A DNA stretch of 64,000 bases. Origin: Paucidesulfovibrio sp050251775 (GTDB lineage: Bacteria; Desulfobacterota; Desulfovibrionia; Desulfovibrionales; Desulfovibrionaceae). Of this stretch, positions 35,250 through 43,862 are shown piece by piece (the first letter of the stretch is position 1; the number at the start of each line of letters is the position of its first letter). The DNA lies in assembly GCA_050251775.1 (NCBI GenBank), contig JBFWMD010000003.1:1-64000 (forward strand), read 5' to 3'. Position numbers and translations under genes: made by a program. Below the pieces are notes generated by a model, which had not been told where the DNA came from, made no database searches, and worked only from the letters and a program-made list of their open reading frames with translations.

Positions 35250-36416
35250 TTATTCCTTTGTGCTTGCCGGTGACTTCCCGAGCGGGCCAAGATCGACCGC
35301 AATGCGCTCTCCACGCCGGAGGAGCACAAAAACCAAGGACTTTTGCTCATCGTGCGCCCGCTTGCCCGCAAGGTGCAGATCCTGGAACGAGTGGACAGCA
35401 AGCCCCTGCGCTCGCACCAGCACATCGCCGGGCCGCAGCCCCGCCCTGTCCGCGCGGCTCTCGCGTTGCACCGCGTCCACCACCACGCTTCCCTCCCGCG
35501 CCTCCAGGGTCATGCCCATACGGCTCTGGAAGGTATCCGGACAATAGAAAAAGCCGTCGCCGTCCCGGCGGTCGAAGTCCAGGGAATCCCGCAACGGCAC
35601 AAGCAGCACGATGCGCGCGGAAGGATCCTGCCCGCGCAGACGGGAGGCAATGCCCCAGCCGCGCTCCACATGCCCGGCCCCGGCCACGACGACCACGGGC
35701 CGGCCCGTGCGCCTGCGCAGATCCACCGCGTGCTCGGCCATGGCCGTGTCCCAGAGGGACTGGACGAGGACGAACCGCTCCAGTTCGCCGGAGCCTTGAC
35801 CCTTTTCCGCGTGCATGGCCTGGATCGCCTGGAGTTCCTCGCGCTGTTCACCCAACGGCGGGACGATGATCCGGGGCAATTGCGCGCGTTCCTCAGGGGC
35901 GAGCGCCTCCAGCCCCTTTTCGCTGACCTTCTTGACCAGCGCGCGCGGCGCGTTCAACGCGCCCAAGGGCAACCCATGCTCGCGGGCAATGCGGAAAAGC
36001 GGCTCAAAGAGCGCAAAGGGGTAGCCCCAGTTCTCCTGCCAGCCCAATTCCTTTTCCATGGCCTCGGGCGCGAGTTCCCCGTTGTTGAAACGGTCCAGCA
36101 CGGGTTGCAGGTCCGCGCCGACCATTTCCAAGCCCACAGCGGGCAAACGCCCGCCCTCGGCCAGCTTGCGCACCAGCAACTGCTGCACCGCGTGGTCGCA
36201 CTCGTTGCGGTGTCCCTCGCCGAGCAGCAGATAGTCGGCAGTGCGCGCCAGGGCCAGAACCACCTCAGGCGCGGCCCGGGAGCCGTCCACAGTCACGAAT
36301 TCCCCGCGCTGCGGCAAAAAATCCATGGCCATGGGTTCCTGGGGTGCGGATTTCGGACCGGCGCAGGCCGCAAGCACCAAAAGCAACAGTGGAATATATT
36401 TATTGATCTGTGACAT
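35250..36416 (-). CDS. ChaN-family lipoprotein with C-terminal PDZ domain
   Basis: The 388-residue protein starts MSQINKYIPLLLLVLAAC, a lipoprotein signal. The ChaN (DUF399) domain follows with LLLGEGHRNECDH, ENWGYPFALFEPLFRIA and a VVVVAGAGHVERGWGI segment. ChaN relatives bind haem or act as Tiki-like metallopeptidase folds. A PDZ domain occupies about residues 310-385 (LEAREGSVVVDAVQRESRADRAGLRPGDVLV), a domain that binds peptide C-termini. ATG 36416 is chosen; the alternative GTG 36428 has GGAG further upstream. Location is probably the outer membrane or periplasm. Confidence 0.85.
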   Translation of the reverse strand: MSQINKYIPLLLLVLAACAGPKSAPQEPMAMDFLPQRGEFVTVDGSRAAPEVVLALARTADYLLLGEGHRNECDHAVQQLLVRKLAEGGRLPAVGLEMVGADLQPVLDRFNNGELAPEAMEKELGWQENWGYPFALFEPLFRIAREHGLPLGALNAPRALVKKVSEKGLEALAPEERAQLPRIIVPPLGEQREELQAIQAMHAEKGQGSGELERFVLVQSLWDTAMAEHAVDLRRRTGRPVVVVAGAGHVERGWGIASRLRGQDPSARIVLLVPLRDSLDFDRRDGDGFFYCPDTFQSRMGMTLEAREGSVVVDAVQRESRADRAGLRPGDVLVRAQGLAVHSFQDLHLAGKRAHDEQKSLVFVLLRRGERIAVDLGPLGKSPASTKE

Positions 36417-36585
36417 CGTCTGTTTCACGGGCGTTCAACTCCGGCACGTGGATTATCATGGGCAGGCCTGCGGCGTCATGCTCGACGCCGCCCTTGAGCG
36501 GGTCCAATCCCAGCCGGGTCAGCCTGGGTCGGGTCACTCCGCACTTTTCGTCCGTATTGCTGTCCGGGCTGGCGAACCGCAGGCC

Positions 36586-37257
36586 CTAGGCCAGGACCAG
36601 CGCGTCCGCAAAGTCATCCCGCGTCGCAAGTCCCGCGTATTTTTCCAACCTCTGAACAATACGGGCTTTGGCCTCCGGGCACAAGCCAAGGAGGATTTCG
36701 ACCCGTTCTTCCCGGCCCGGCGCGGTTTTCTTGGAGTGGCGCGCGGGCGCGCCCAGCAGTTCGGCAAAACAAAGCTCCGGGTGGGCCTCCAGCAGTTTGT
36801 CCGCCAGATACGGTTGCGAGCGCAGCAGTTCGTCCAGCTCACGGATTCGCGGAGCGATGTTCCAGGACTGAATGGACAGGCCGCGACCCGTGACCGACCG
36901 GTTCACGGCGCTCGCCTCGGCATGGCTGGCTGCGGACAGGGCTTCCCGGCATGGCGGGGGAAAAACGCTGGCACGGCGCGCTCCGAGCAGTTTTCGCGCC
37001 TCGGCATCGCATCGGCGGGTGGGCGCTCCGGCATGGGGCAGCCCCACAGGCATGTCCACTAAGGCCCGCCATGCCGGGGTGTTGCTTTGACCCACCTCTC
37101 GCAGCAGCTCTGCAATACGCGCATAGAGCTCGAATCGCAGCCCTTCCGGACCGAGCAAGGCCGCGAGCCAGCCTCCCCGGCAGCCGTCCACGCCCACAAA
37201 CAGCTGGTCCTGCCCACCCCGGACACCTGGCGCTCGTGCGGTTCGCCCGCATTCCAT
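36586..37257 (-). CDS. DUF429 protein, apparently shortened by an in-frame amber codon
   Basis: The 223-residue protein starts at ATG 37257 after a strong AGGAGGAAGAT and has DUF429 features: FVGVDGCRGGWLAAL, LVDMPVGLP and RRCDAEARKLLG. The frame ends at a TAG (36586-36588) after DDFADALVLA. Beyond it the same frame runs open to 36400 and encodes HDAAGLPMIIHVPEL, which resembles the DxxGLPMxIxYP end of the family. So the stop probably interrupts the original gene, whose real end would overlap the ChaN start. DUF429 proteins have an RNase H-like fold and may be nucleases. It may be a pseudogene, or a sequencing error may have created the stop. Confidence 0.72.
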   Translation of the reverse strand: MECGRTARAPGVRGGQDQLFVGVDGCRGGWLAALLGPEGLRFELYARIAELLREVGQSNTPAWRALVDMPVGLPHAGAPTRRCDAEARKLLGARRASVFPPPCREALSAASHAEASAVNRSVTGRGLSIQSWNIAPRIRELDELLRSQPYLADKLLEAHPELCFAELLGAPARHSKKTAPGREERVEILLGLCPEAKARIVQRLEKYAGLATRDDFADALVLA

Positions 37258-37350
37258 ATCTTCCTCCTGGTTTCCCGACCCCGCATGCTACGCAGGGCCA
37301 CTGCGTTTCAGCATTCTCCCACAGGAAAGCGGCCCAGGGCAAACCAAACA

Positions 37351-37381
37351 AAAACCCCTGGAAGGAGGGTCCTTCCAGGGG
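37351..37381 (-). terminator. Terminator after the PaaK-like gene
   Basis: CCCCTGGAAGG and CCTTCCAGGGG (37355-37365, 37371-37381) form an 11-base stem. On the minus strand it is followed by TTTTTG. Confidence 0.85.
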
Positions 37382-37406
37382 TCGTAATTCCGATGCGCGC
37401 TTGGAG

Positions 37407-38678
37407 CTAGTCCCAGGTGCGCTTGTCCTCGATGGGCCGGATCTGCGGTGGCAGCGTGCCCGGAGCCAGGATCTTGAGCACGGGGCGCAGCTTGATCTTC
37501 TCGCGGAAGGTATGCAGCAGTTCGTCCTCGCGCTTGAAGGAGCCGGATTCGATGTTCAGGACCATCTCGTCCACGCCGCCGGGGTTGGTGACCTCGATCT
37601 GCCAACGCTTGATCTCGTCAAACTGGGCCATGACCTGCTCGACCTGATGCGGGTAGACGAACATGCCCTTGATGCGCGCCGTGGTGTCCACGCGGCCCAC
37701 AATGCCGCCCAGGCGCGGGCTGGTGCGTCCGCACTGGCAGGAACTGCGGTCCAGGTAGCCCAGGTCGCCCGTGGCCAGGCGGATCAGCGGATAGGTCTTG
37801 TTAAAGGCCGTGACCACGATCTCGCCCACTTCGCCGTCCTTGAGGGGAATGCCCGTGTCCGGATGGCAGATTTCCACAAAGGCGCGGTTGGAGAGGTGCA
37901 GGCCGGATTTGTGGAAGCATTCGTAACCGATGCAGCCCACGTCCGCCGTGCCGTAGCCCTGGCGCATGATGCAGTCGAACTTCTTTTCCAGGGTGGTGCG
38001 CATCTTCTCCGAGAATTTCTCACCCGTGACAAAGGCCACTTCCATGAAAAGGTCCTTGCGCAGGGAAAGTCCCATCTCCTCGGCCTTCTGGGCCAGGTGC
38101 ATGAGAAAACTCGGTGTGCCCACGTAGCCCGTGACCCGCAGCTTCTGCATGATCTCGATCTGGTTGGTGGTGTTGGAAGGGCCGGCTGGAATCACGGCGC
38201 AGGAAAGCGCCTTGAGCGGCTCCTCGAACATCAGGCCCGCCGGAGCGAGATGGTAGTTGAACGTGATCTGGGTCACGTCCCCGGAGCGGAACCCGGCGGC
38301 GTAAAAGCCCTCGGTCCAACCCCAGTAATCCTCGGTGCGGTCTTCGGGATCGAAGATCGGACCTGGGGAAAGAAACACGCGGCGAAGCTCGCCGAGATCC
38401 TTGGTCAGCAGTCCGCCTAGGCGCGGTCCCATGGACTGCAAGAAGATCAGCTCTTTCTTTTTGATGATGGGAATATGCTTGAGGTCAGACAGGGTCTTGA
38501 ACTTCTCGACGTTGAACTGGGCCCTGTCAAAGCGCTTCTTCACGTCTTCCGAATACCGGTAGGCGTAGCTCAGAAGCTCCTTAAGCTGCAGTTGGTAGTA
38601 TTGCCGCCTTTCGGATTCGTCCAGGACTTCGCGCCTGGAGTAGATGCCTTCGGTGCGGTCTTTTCGCGTCATTCTCAT
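37407..38678 (-). CDS. PaaK-like phenylacetate-CoA ligase family protein
   Basis: The 423-residue protein is an AMP-binding enzyme of the PaaK type: start SYAYRYSEDVKKRFD, a GYVGTPSFLMHLAQKA segment, MRQGYGTADVGCIGYEC, LIRLATGDLGYLD, a Cys pair (CQCG) and GRVDTTARIKGMFVYPHQVEQVM. It adenylates a carboxylate, probably an aromatic or short-chain acid, and transfers it to CoA. The Cys-rich CQCG is usual in PaaK. ATG 38678 follows AAGGGAGAT. It stands alone between the tRNA locus and a terminator. Confidence 0.9.
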   Translation of the reverse strand: MRMTRKDRTEGIYSRREVLDESERRQYYQLQLKELLSYAYRYSEDVKKRFDRAQFNVEKFKTLSDLKHIPIIKKKELIFLQSMGPRLGGLLTKDLGELRRVFLSPGPIFDPEDRTEDYWGWTEGFYAAGFRSGDVTQITFNYHLAPAGLMFEEPLKALSCAVIPAGPSNTTNQIEIMQKLRVTGYVGTPSFLMHLAQKAEEMGLSLRKDLFMEVAFVTGEKFSEKMRTTLEKKFDCIMRQGYGTADVGCIGYECFHKSGLHLSNRAFVEICHPDTGIPLKDGEVGEIVVTAFNKTYPLIRLATGDLGYLDRSSCQCGRTSPRLGGIVGRVDTTARIKGMFVYPHQVEQVMAQFDEIKRWQIEVTNPGGVDEMVLNIESGSFKREDELLHTFREKIKLRPVLKILAPGTLPPQIRPIEDKRTWD

Positions 38679-38830
38679 ATCTCCCTTTCAACTCAGGAGT
38701 GCTTTTGGGGGGTAAATGGGATTTTTTCATACCTCATGCCAAGTACAATTTCAAGCATTATCTTTTTTTGTCAATCATACTAAAGTATTAGGCGTTAGCT
38801 TTTGAGGGGTTATTTTTCTCCAATTCGTGC

Positions 38831-38858
38831 TTGACACGCACAAGGGCAAACGTATATC
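38831..38858 (+). promoter_or_regulatory. Promoter of the tRNA-Lys/tRNA-Glu unit
   Basis: TTGACA (38831-38836), a 16-nt spacer and TATATC (38853-38858) lie 34 bases before tRNA-Lys. This is a strong sigma-70-like match. Confidence 0.65.
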
Positions 38859-38892
38859 AAGACTTTCCCTTAACGGGGCCGTTCCAAAAAGT

Positions 38893-38968
38893 GGGCCGTT
38901 AACTCAGATGGTAGAGTATCTGCCTTTTAAGCAGAGAGTCATTGGTTCGAGCCCAATACGGCCCACCA
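38893..38968 (+). tRNA. tRNA-Lys (anticodon TTT)
   Basis: The 76-nt cloverleaf has acceptor arms GGGCCGT/ACGGCCC, the T-loop GGTTCGAGCC, an anticodon loop CTTTTAA and encoded CCA (38966-38968). It lies 10 bases before tRNA-Glu, so the two are likely one transcript. Confidence 0.96.
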
Positions 38969-38978
38969 GTTAAGCTGT

Positions 38979-39054
38979 GTCCCCATCGTCTAGTGGCCTA
39001 GGACGACGGCCTCTCACGCCGTTAACAGGGGTTCAAATCCCCTTGGGGACGCCA
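38979..39054 (+). tRNA. tRNA-Glu (anticodon CTC)
   Basis: The 76-nt cloverleaf has acceptor arms GTCCCCA/TGGGGAC, an anticodon loop CTCTCAC with stem ACGGC/GCCGT, T-loop GTTCAAATC and encoded CCA. A strong terminator follows within 15 bases. An accessory block begins downstream, a common arrangement for tRNA-linked islands, although I found no repeat of the tRNA end at the far border. Confidence 0.96.
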
Positions 39055-39066
39055 AAGACAATCAAG

Positions 39067-39097
39067 GACTCGGGATTACTCCCGAGCCCTTTTTTTG
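39067..39097 (+). terminator. Terminator of the tRNA unit
   Basis: CTCGGGA-TTAC-TCCCGAG (39069-39086) followed by CCC and seven T. Confidence 0.85.
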
Positions 39098-39654
39098 TGT
39101 CCAGTTCTTGCGCCCGGCACAAATCTACATTTTTATGCGATATTTCATGATGTTAAAGCAGGCGCCTTCGGAAACTGCTGAACGGCTCTTTGGTGTCATG
39201 CCTCGGTCATGCCTGTCACCATCCACTCGACCAATACCCTGAGTTGACGGCTTTTTCGTTTGCGACACAACATCCGCTCTTTTGGTTCCGGCCCAGGCGG
39301 CCGCCCTCCCCTTGCTACTCCCCATCCCCGCACGGTATGACTTGACCATCTCGAAGGATGGGACAGGCTCACCGTTGATACAATCCCTCTCGCCTTGACG
39401 CCGGAAAACGGACCACTGGCGCGCATGGCACGGTTCACCCCGCTGCGCAAGGCAGAAGACAACCTGCTCAGGATATGGCGGTATTTCGCCGGAAACGACC
39501 AAGAGAAGGCAACGCGGCAGGAGAACAACTCTCCCGCCGTCCGGCTGGAACGACCAATTCGCGGCTGAAACTGTCAGGAACTTGCGATAACACCCGATCA
39601 TTCACCGGATGCTTGTGACAAACACTCATCTTCTAACACTTGGGCGGGAAGGAA
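39098..39654. other. Intergenic region without a supported gene
   Basis: About 560 bases between the tRNA terminator and the GNAT gene. Open frames on the minus strand here (for example 39125-39601) have no clear start signal, and their composition looks like chance. The plus strand is broken by stops in every frame. I see no repeat or tRNA fragment. It may hold remnants of a lost gene, but nothing can be named. Confidence 0.5.
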
Positions 39655-40032
39655 ATGGACATTTCACGGTATACACAGCGACACGAACAAGATGTCATTG
39701 AAGCGATCAGCAAGGATCCGGATTGGGAAATACTTACCAACGAAACGACGCTTGTCCATTATCGAAAGTTGCTTGCCACGAGCGCTACCTACGTCTGTTA
39801 TGAAAACAACGCATTTTGCGGTTATGTCCGGGCAATCCTGGACACAGGCGTGGCTGTTTATGTGAGTGAACTGTACGTGCTAGAAAGATGGCGAAATCTG
39901 AACATAGGACAGTCGTTGTTGCAACGTGTCAAAGATGACCATTCGAACCTGCATGTTTACGCGTTTTCAGATGAAGATGCGTACTATATAAAGAAAGGGT
40001 TCACAAAAATAGGTTCTATTTTCGAGCTCTAG
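39655..40032 (+). CDS. GNAT-family N-acetyltransferase-like protein
   Basis: The 125-residue protein has the core GNAT pattern VYVSELYVLERWRNLNIGQSLLQRV (acetyl-CoA binding loop RxxNxG) and a C-terminal YYIKKGFTKIGS motif. It is short, near the minimal GNAT fold. Base composition is AT-rich compared with the rest of the window, with many A/T-ending codons, which suggests transfer. The start is ATG 39655 with AAGGAA immediately before it; TTG 39640 is an alternative. It may acetylate a small molecule or protein; the substrate is unknown. Confidence 0.75.
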   Translation: MDISRYTQRHEQDVIEAISKDPDWEILTNETTLVHYRKLLATSATYVCYENNAFCGYVRAILDTGVAVYVSELYVLERWRNLNIGQSLLQRVKDDHSNLHVYAFSDEDAYYIKKGFTKIGSIFEL

Positions 40033-40389
40033 GCCAGCTTGCACCAGGGCATCGCAAATCCATCGCGAATCCTCGTTAGCTCCGGAACATAGAACCATCC
40101 CGTATTCATTCTCTCCGCCATTGCGGCCAACACCCGCAATGGGTGGCGCTTTTGATCCTTGCCACTTTTCTTGGCGGCTGGAAAAGTGCTCCCTATTTCT
40201 CGTACACAACGCGCTGATCTGCGCCGCCCGCACTCCATGTTCCGGTATATCCCGAAATACCAGACGCATTTTATGCTCACGCCACCTGAAATTTCCCCCC
40301 GCCCCTTGTCTCTGGATTTGCCCTTTCCCCCGTGGTATTCACATCCGTCATATGCACACAGTGATACCCGCACGGAGCCCCGCGCCCAC
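40033..40389. other. Intergenic region with a hairpin before the restriction-modification gene
   Basis: This 357-base stretch has no supported gene. It contains a stem, CACTTTTC (40163-40170) with GAAAAGTG (40181-40188). The restriction enzyme's frame is open from 40159, but the upstream part is not coding-like and lacks a ribosome binding site. The minus-strand frame at 40029-40457 is also considered chance. Confidence 0.45.
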
Positions 40390-43300
40390 ATGAGCGACAC
40401 CGCGATTCGAGAATTCATCCACCGCTGGCGTAAATCCGGCGGCAGCGAGCAGGCCAATTCGCAACTCTTCCTGACGCAGCTCTGCGGACTCCTGGGCGTG
40501 CCCGAACCCGAGCCCGCCGAACCGTATTCCGAAGGCGACTACGTCTTTGAACGCCGGGTCGTCTTCCACCACGGGGACGGCAGCACCAGCCGGGGCCGCA
40601 TCGACCTCTACAAGCGCGGCTGCTTTGTGCTCGAATCCAAGCAAGGCACGCTGCGCAAGGAGGACGAAGCCCTGTCCGAAGCCGAACGCACACGCCGCGC
40701 CAACATGCGCAAGGGCGCGGCTCTGCGCGGCTCCAGGGGCTGGGACGAGGCCATGCTCCGGGCCAAGGGCCAGGGCGAGCGCTACATCCGAAACCTCCCC
40801 ACGGAAGAGGGCCGCCCGCCCTTCCTCCTGGTCGTGGACGTGGGCCATACCATCGAGCTTTATTCCGAATTCTCCTGCACCGGCGGCGCCTACATCCCCT
40901 TCCCGGATGCCGGCTCCCACCGCATCCATCTGGACGAACTGCTGGAGGAGGAAACCCGCGAACACCTCCGCCTTGTCTGGACCGATCCCTTTGCTCTGGA
41001 CCCCTCGCGCCGCGCAGCCAAGGTCACGCGCGACATCGCCCGCAGCCTGGGCGACCTGGCCCGGCTGCTCGAAGCCGCTGGCCACGCCCCGGAAACCGTG
41101 GCCGGGTTCCTGATGCGCTGCCTGTTCACCATGTTCGCGGAGGATGTGGGCCTGCTGCCCCAAAGCAGCTTTACCAAGCTGCTCTACTCGTTCCGCGACA
41201 AGCCGGACCAACTCGCCGCCACCCTCGAAGAGCTCTGGAGCAAGATGGATACGGGCGGGGACTCAATCGCCCTGCGTGAGCACGTCAAACGGTTCAACGG
41301 CGGCCTGTTCCACGACAGCAAGGCCCTGCCCCTGAACCGCGACCAGCTGGAGCTGCTCATCGAATCCGCCCGCGCGGACTGGTGCGACGTGGAACCCGCC
41401 ATTTTCGGAACCCTGCTGGAACGCGCCCTGAACCCACGCGAACGCCACAAGCTCGGCGCGCACTACACCCCCCGCGCCTATGTGGAGCGGCTGGTGCTGC
41501 CCACGGTCATCGACCCGCTGCGCGAGGAATGGAACGAGGTGCGCACCGCAGCCGTGGCCCTGATGCGCCGGGACGACAAAGACGCCGCCACCAAGGGCGT
41601 CAAGGACTTTCACAACAAACTCTGCCGCATCCGCATTCTGGACCCGGCCTGCGGCTCCGGAAACTTTCTGTACGTCACCCTCGAACACCTCAAGCGCCTC
41701 GAAGGCGAGGTGCTCGACCTGGAACAACAGCTCGGCATGACCTGGATCCGCCTGGAAAGCGGCGGACTCAAGGTGGACCCGCACCAGTTCCTGGGCATCG
41801 AGATCAACCCGCGCGCCGCCGCCATTGCCGAGCTGGTGCTCTGGATCGGCTACCTGCAATGGCATTTCCGCACACTCAAGGGCGTGGCCCCTGCCGAGCC
41901 CATTATCCAGGACTTCAAGAACATCCAGTGCCGCGACGCGCTGATCGAATACGACGAGCGCAAACCCCTGCTGGGCGCGGATGGAGAACCCGTGACCATC
42001 TGGGACGGTCGGACCACCAAACCCCACCCGGCAACGGGCGAGGAAGTGCCGGACGAAACCGCCCGGACCGCTGTCTATGAATACGTGAATCCCAGGCAGG
42101 CCCGGTGGCCCCAGGCGGATTACATCGTAGGCAATCCACCGTTCATCGGCGCAAAATTGAAGCGTACATTACTTGGCGATGGATACTTTAATGCCTTAAA
42201 CGTTGCATATCCAGCCCTTCCAGAATCAATCGATTTCGTCATGTACTGGTGGCATCGCGCTGCGGAACTCGTCCGGACTGGCAAAGCGCTGCGTTTTGGG
42301 TTCATCTCCACCAATTCCATCCGCCAAACTTTCAACCGCCGCGTCATTCAAAGCCATATGGAGGCGAAGCGCCCGCTGTCCCTGGCTTTCGCCGTTTCAG
42401 ACCACCCCTGGGTGGATGAGGCGGGTAGCGCAGCCGTGCGTATCGCCATGACCGTGGGCCAGACCGGTATGCAGGAAGGACGGCTGGTGACGGTCACACA
42501 TGAATACAAGACCGGCATGGAGCGGGATGTGGAGCTGCTGGAGACGACGGGAAAGATCCATGCGGATTTGAGTATCGGGGTGGACGTTTCCGTAGCAATC
42601 CCCTTGAAGGCTACCTCCGGTTTAAGTTGCCCCGGAGTCAAACTTCACGGCGCTGGCTTTATTGTCACACCTGAACAGGCCATAGCTCTAGGACTCGGCA
42701 CTGTGCCAGGACTTAATAAGTACATTACCGAGTATCGCAATGGGAAAGACCTTACATCCCGTCCTCGAGGCATTTTGCTCATCGATTTATATGGACTAAA
42801 TGAATCTGATGTACGAACACATTTCCCCGCTGTATACCAATGGCTCTATGAACGCGTAAAACAAGAACGGCAAGCTAAAACAGGGAACAGCAAGGATTCT
42901 AAAGAGTACGCTGACAAATGGTGGTTGCACGGTAAGCCTCGCCCAAGCTTGCGCGAGGCACTTGTTGGCTTAACTCGCTATATTGCCACACCGGTTACAA
43001 GTAAACATAGATTTTTTTCATTTTTAGACAGCTCTATATTGGCGGATGACGCACTCATTGTCTTTTCATTTGCAGATGCATTCTCCTTAGGAGTTTTATC
43101 CTGTAATTTTCATGTTTGCTGGGCACTAAGTCAGGGCGCTTCTCTTGGACCAACGCCACGATATATTAAAACCCGCTGCTTCGAGACCTTCCCCTTCCCC
43201 GTGGCAACCGAGGCCCAAAAATCCGCCATCCGCGCCCTGGGCGAGGAGCTGGACGCGCACCGCAAGGCCCGGCTGGCCGAGCACCCCAAGCTGACCATGA

Positions 43301-43833
43301 CTCAGATGTATAACGTGCTCGAAGCCCTGCGCGCGGGCCGCGAGCTGACCCCTGCCGAACGCCAGATCAACGACCAGGGGCTGGTCACCCTGCTCAAGGA
43401 CATCCACGACCGGCTCGACGCTGCCGTGGCCGAGGCCTACGGCTGGCCCGCCAACTTGCCCGAGCATGAAATCCTGGAACGTCTCGTGGCGCTCAACGCC
43501 GAGCGGGCCGCCGAGGAGGAGCGCGGCGTGATCCGCTGGCTGCGGCCCGAATACCAGGCCCGGCTGCACAAGCCCGTACGGGTGCAACAGGCGAAGCTCG
43601 TGGCCGGGGCCGAGCAGGCCAAGGGCGAAAAGCTCCCCTGGCCCAAGACTCTGGCCGAGCGCACCCGCGCCGTGCTGGACGCGCTGGCCCGTGTCGCGGG
43701 TCCGGCGGACGTGGAGCACATCCGTTCGCAATATGCCCGCGCCCAGGCCCGGCAGGTTGAGGAAATTCTCGAAACCCTGGCCTCCCTGGGGCAGGTCACG
43801 CGCCTGGAAGACGGGCGCTATCTCCGCCACTGA
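40390..43833 (+). CDS. MmeI-type (type IIL) single-chain restriction-modification enzyme
   Basis: The 1147-residue protein combines nuclease, methyltransferase and target recognition. The N-terminal nuclease has D72-x9-E82-x-K84 (in GRIDLYKRGCFVLESKQG), the same spacing as the D-x9-ExK of MmeI. A helical spacer follows (about 200-360). The gamma-type methyltransferase has DPACGSGNF (near 418) and IVGNPPFIG (near 581). The target recognition domain (about 700-930) and a C-terminal helical region follow. DNA of the TRD (about 42590-43170) is clearly AT-rich against the rest, which points to exchange of specificity. One protein cuts and modifies; the recognition site is unknown. Confidence 0.85.
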   Translation: MSDTAIREFIHRWRKSGGSEQANSQLFLTQLCGLLGVPEPEPAEPYSEGDYVFERRVVFHHGDGSTSRGRIDLYKRGCFVLESKQGTLRKEDEALSEAERTRRANMRKGAALRGSRGWDEAMLRAKGQGERYIRNLPTEEGRPPFLLVVDVGHTIELYSEFSCTGGAYIPFPDAGSHRIHLDELLEEETREHLRLVWTDPFALDPSRRAAKVTRDIARSLGDLARLLEAAGHAPETVAGFLMRCLFTMFAEDVGLLPQSSFTKLLYSFRDKPDQLAATLEELWSKMDTGGDSIALREHVKRFNGGLFHDSKALPLNRDQLELLIESARADWCDVEPAIFGTLLERALNPRERHKLGAHYTPRAYVERLVLPTVIDPLREEWNEVRTAAVALMRRDDKDAATKGVKDFHNKLCRIRILDPACGSGNFLYVTLEHLKRLEGEVLDLEQQLGMTWIRLESGGLKVDPHQFLGIEINPRAAAIAELVLWIGYLQWHFRTLKGVAPAEPIIQDFKNIQCRDALIEYDERKPLLGADGEPVTIWDGRTTKPHPATGEEVPDETARTAVYEYVNPRQARWPQADYIVGNPPFIGAKLKRTLLGDGYFNALNVAYPALPESIDFVMYWWHRAAELVRTGKALRFGFISTNSIRQTFNRRVIQSHMEAKRPLSLAFAVSDHPWVDEAGSAAVRIAMTVGQTGMQEGRLVTVTHEYKTGMERDVELLETTGKIHADLSIGVDVSVAIPLKATSGLSCPGVKLHGAGFIVTPEQAIALGLGTVPGLNKYITEYRNGKDLTSRPRGILLIDLYGLNESDVRTHFPAVYQWLYERVKQERQAKTGNSKDSKEYADKWWLHGKPRPSLREALVGLTRYIATPVTSKHRFFSFLDSSILADDALIVFSFADAFSLGVLSCNFHVCWALSQGASLGPTPRYIKTRCFETFPFPVATEAQKSAIRALGEELDAHRKARLAEHPKLTMTQMYNVLEALRAGRELTPAERQINDQGLVTLLKDIHDRLDAAVAEAYGWPANLPEHEILERLVALNAERAAEEERGVIRWLRPEYQARLHKPVRVQQAKLVAGAEQAKGEKLPWPKTLAERTRAVLDALARVAGPADVEHIRSQYARAQARQVEEILETLASLGQVTRLEDGRYLRH

Positions 43834-43862
43834 GCACGCGAAGCAAACCCAAAGGACCCTGT

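Noticed and set aside
36586..36588. The amber codon in DUF429 as pyrrolysine
   Set aside because: No Pyl genes are visible in the window, the stop lies where a helix end is expected, and a mutation or sequencing error is simpler.
39125..39601. Minus-strand open frames of 158 and 110 residues after the tRNA locus
   Set aside because: There is no good start signal, no domain and the composition looks random. It is recorded as an intergenic region.
40159..40389. N-terminal extension of the restriction-modification protein to 40159
   Set aside because: The first 77 residues are Pro/His/Arg-rich without a ribosome binding site; the MmeI-like sequence and D-x9-ExK spacing start at ATG 40390.
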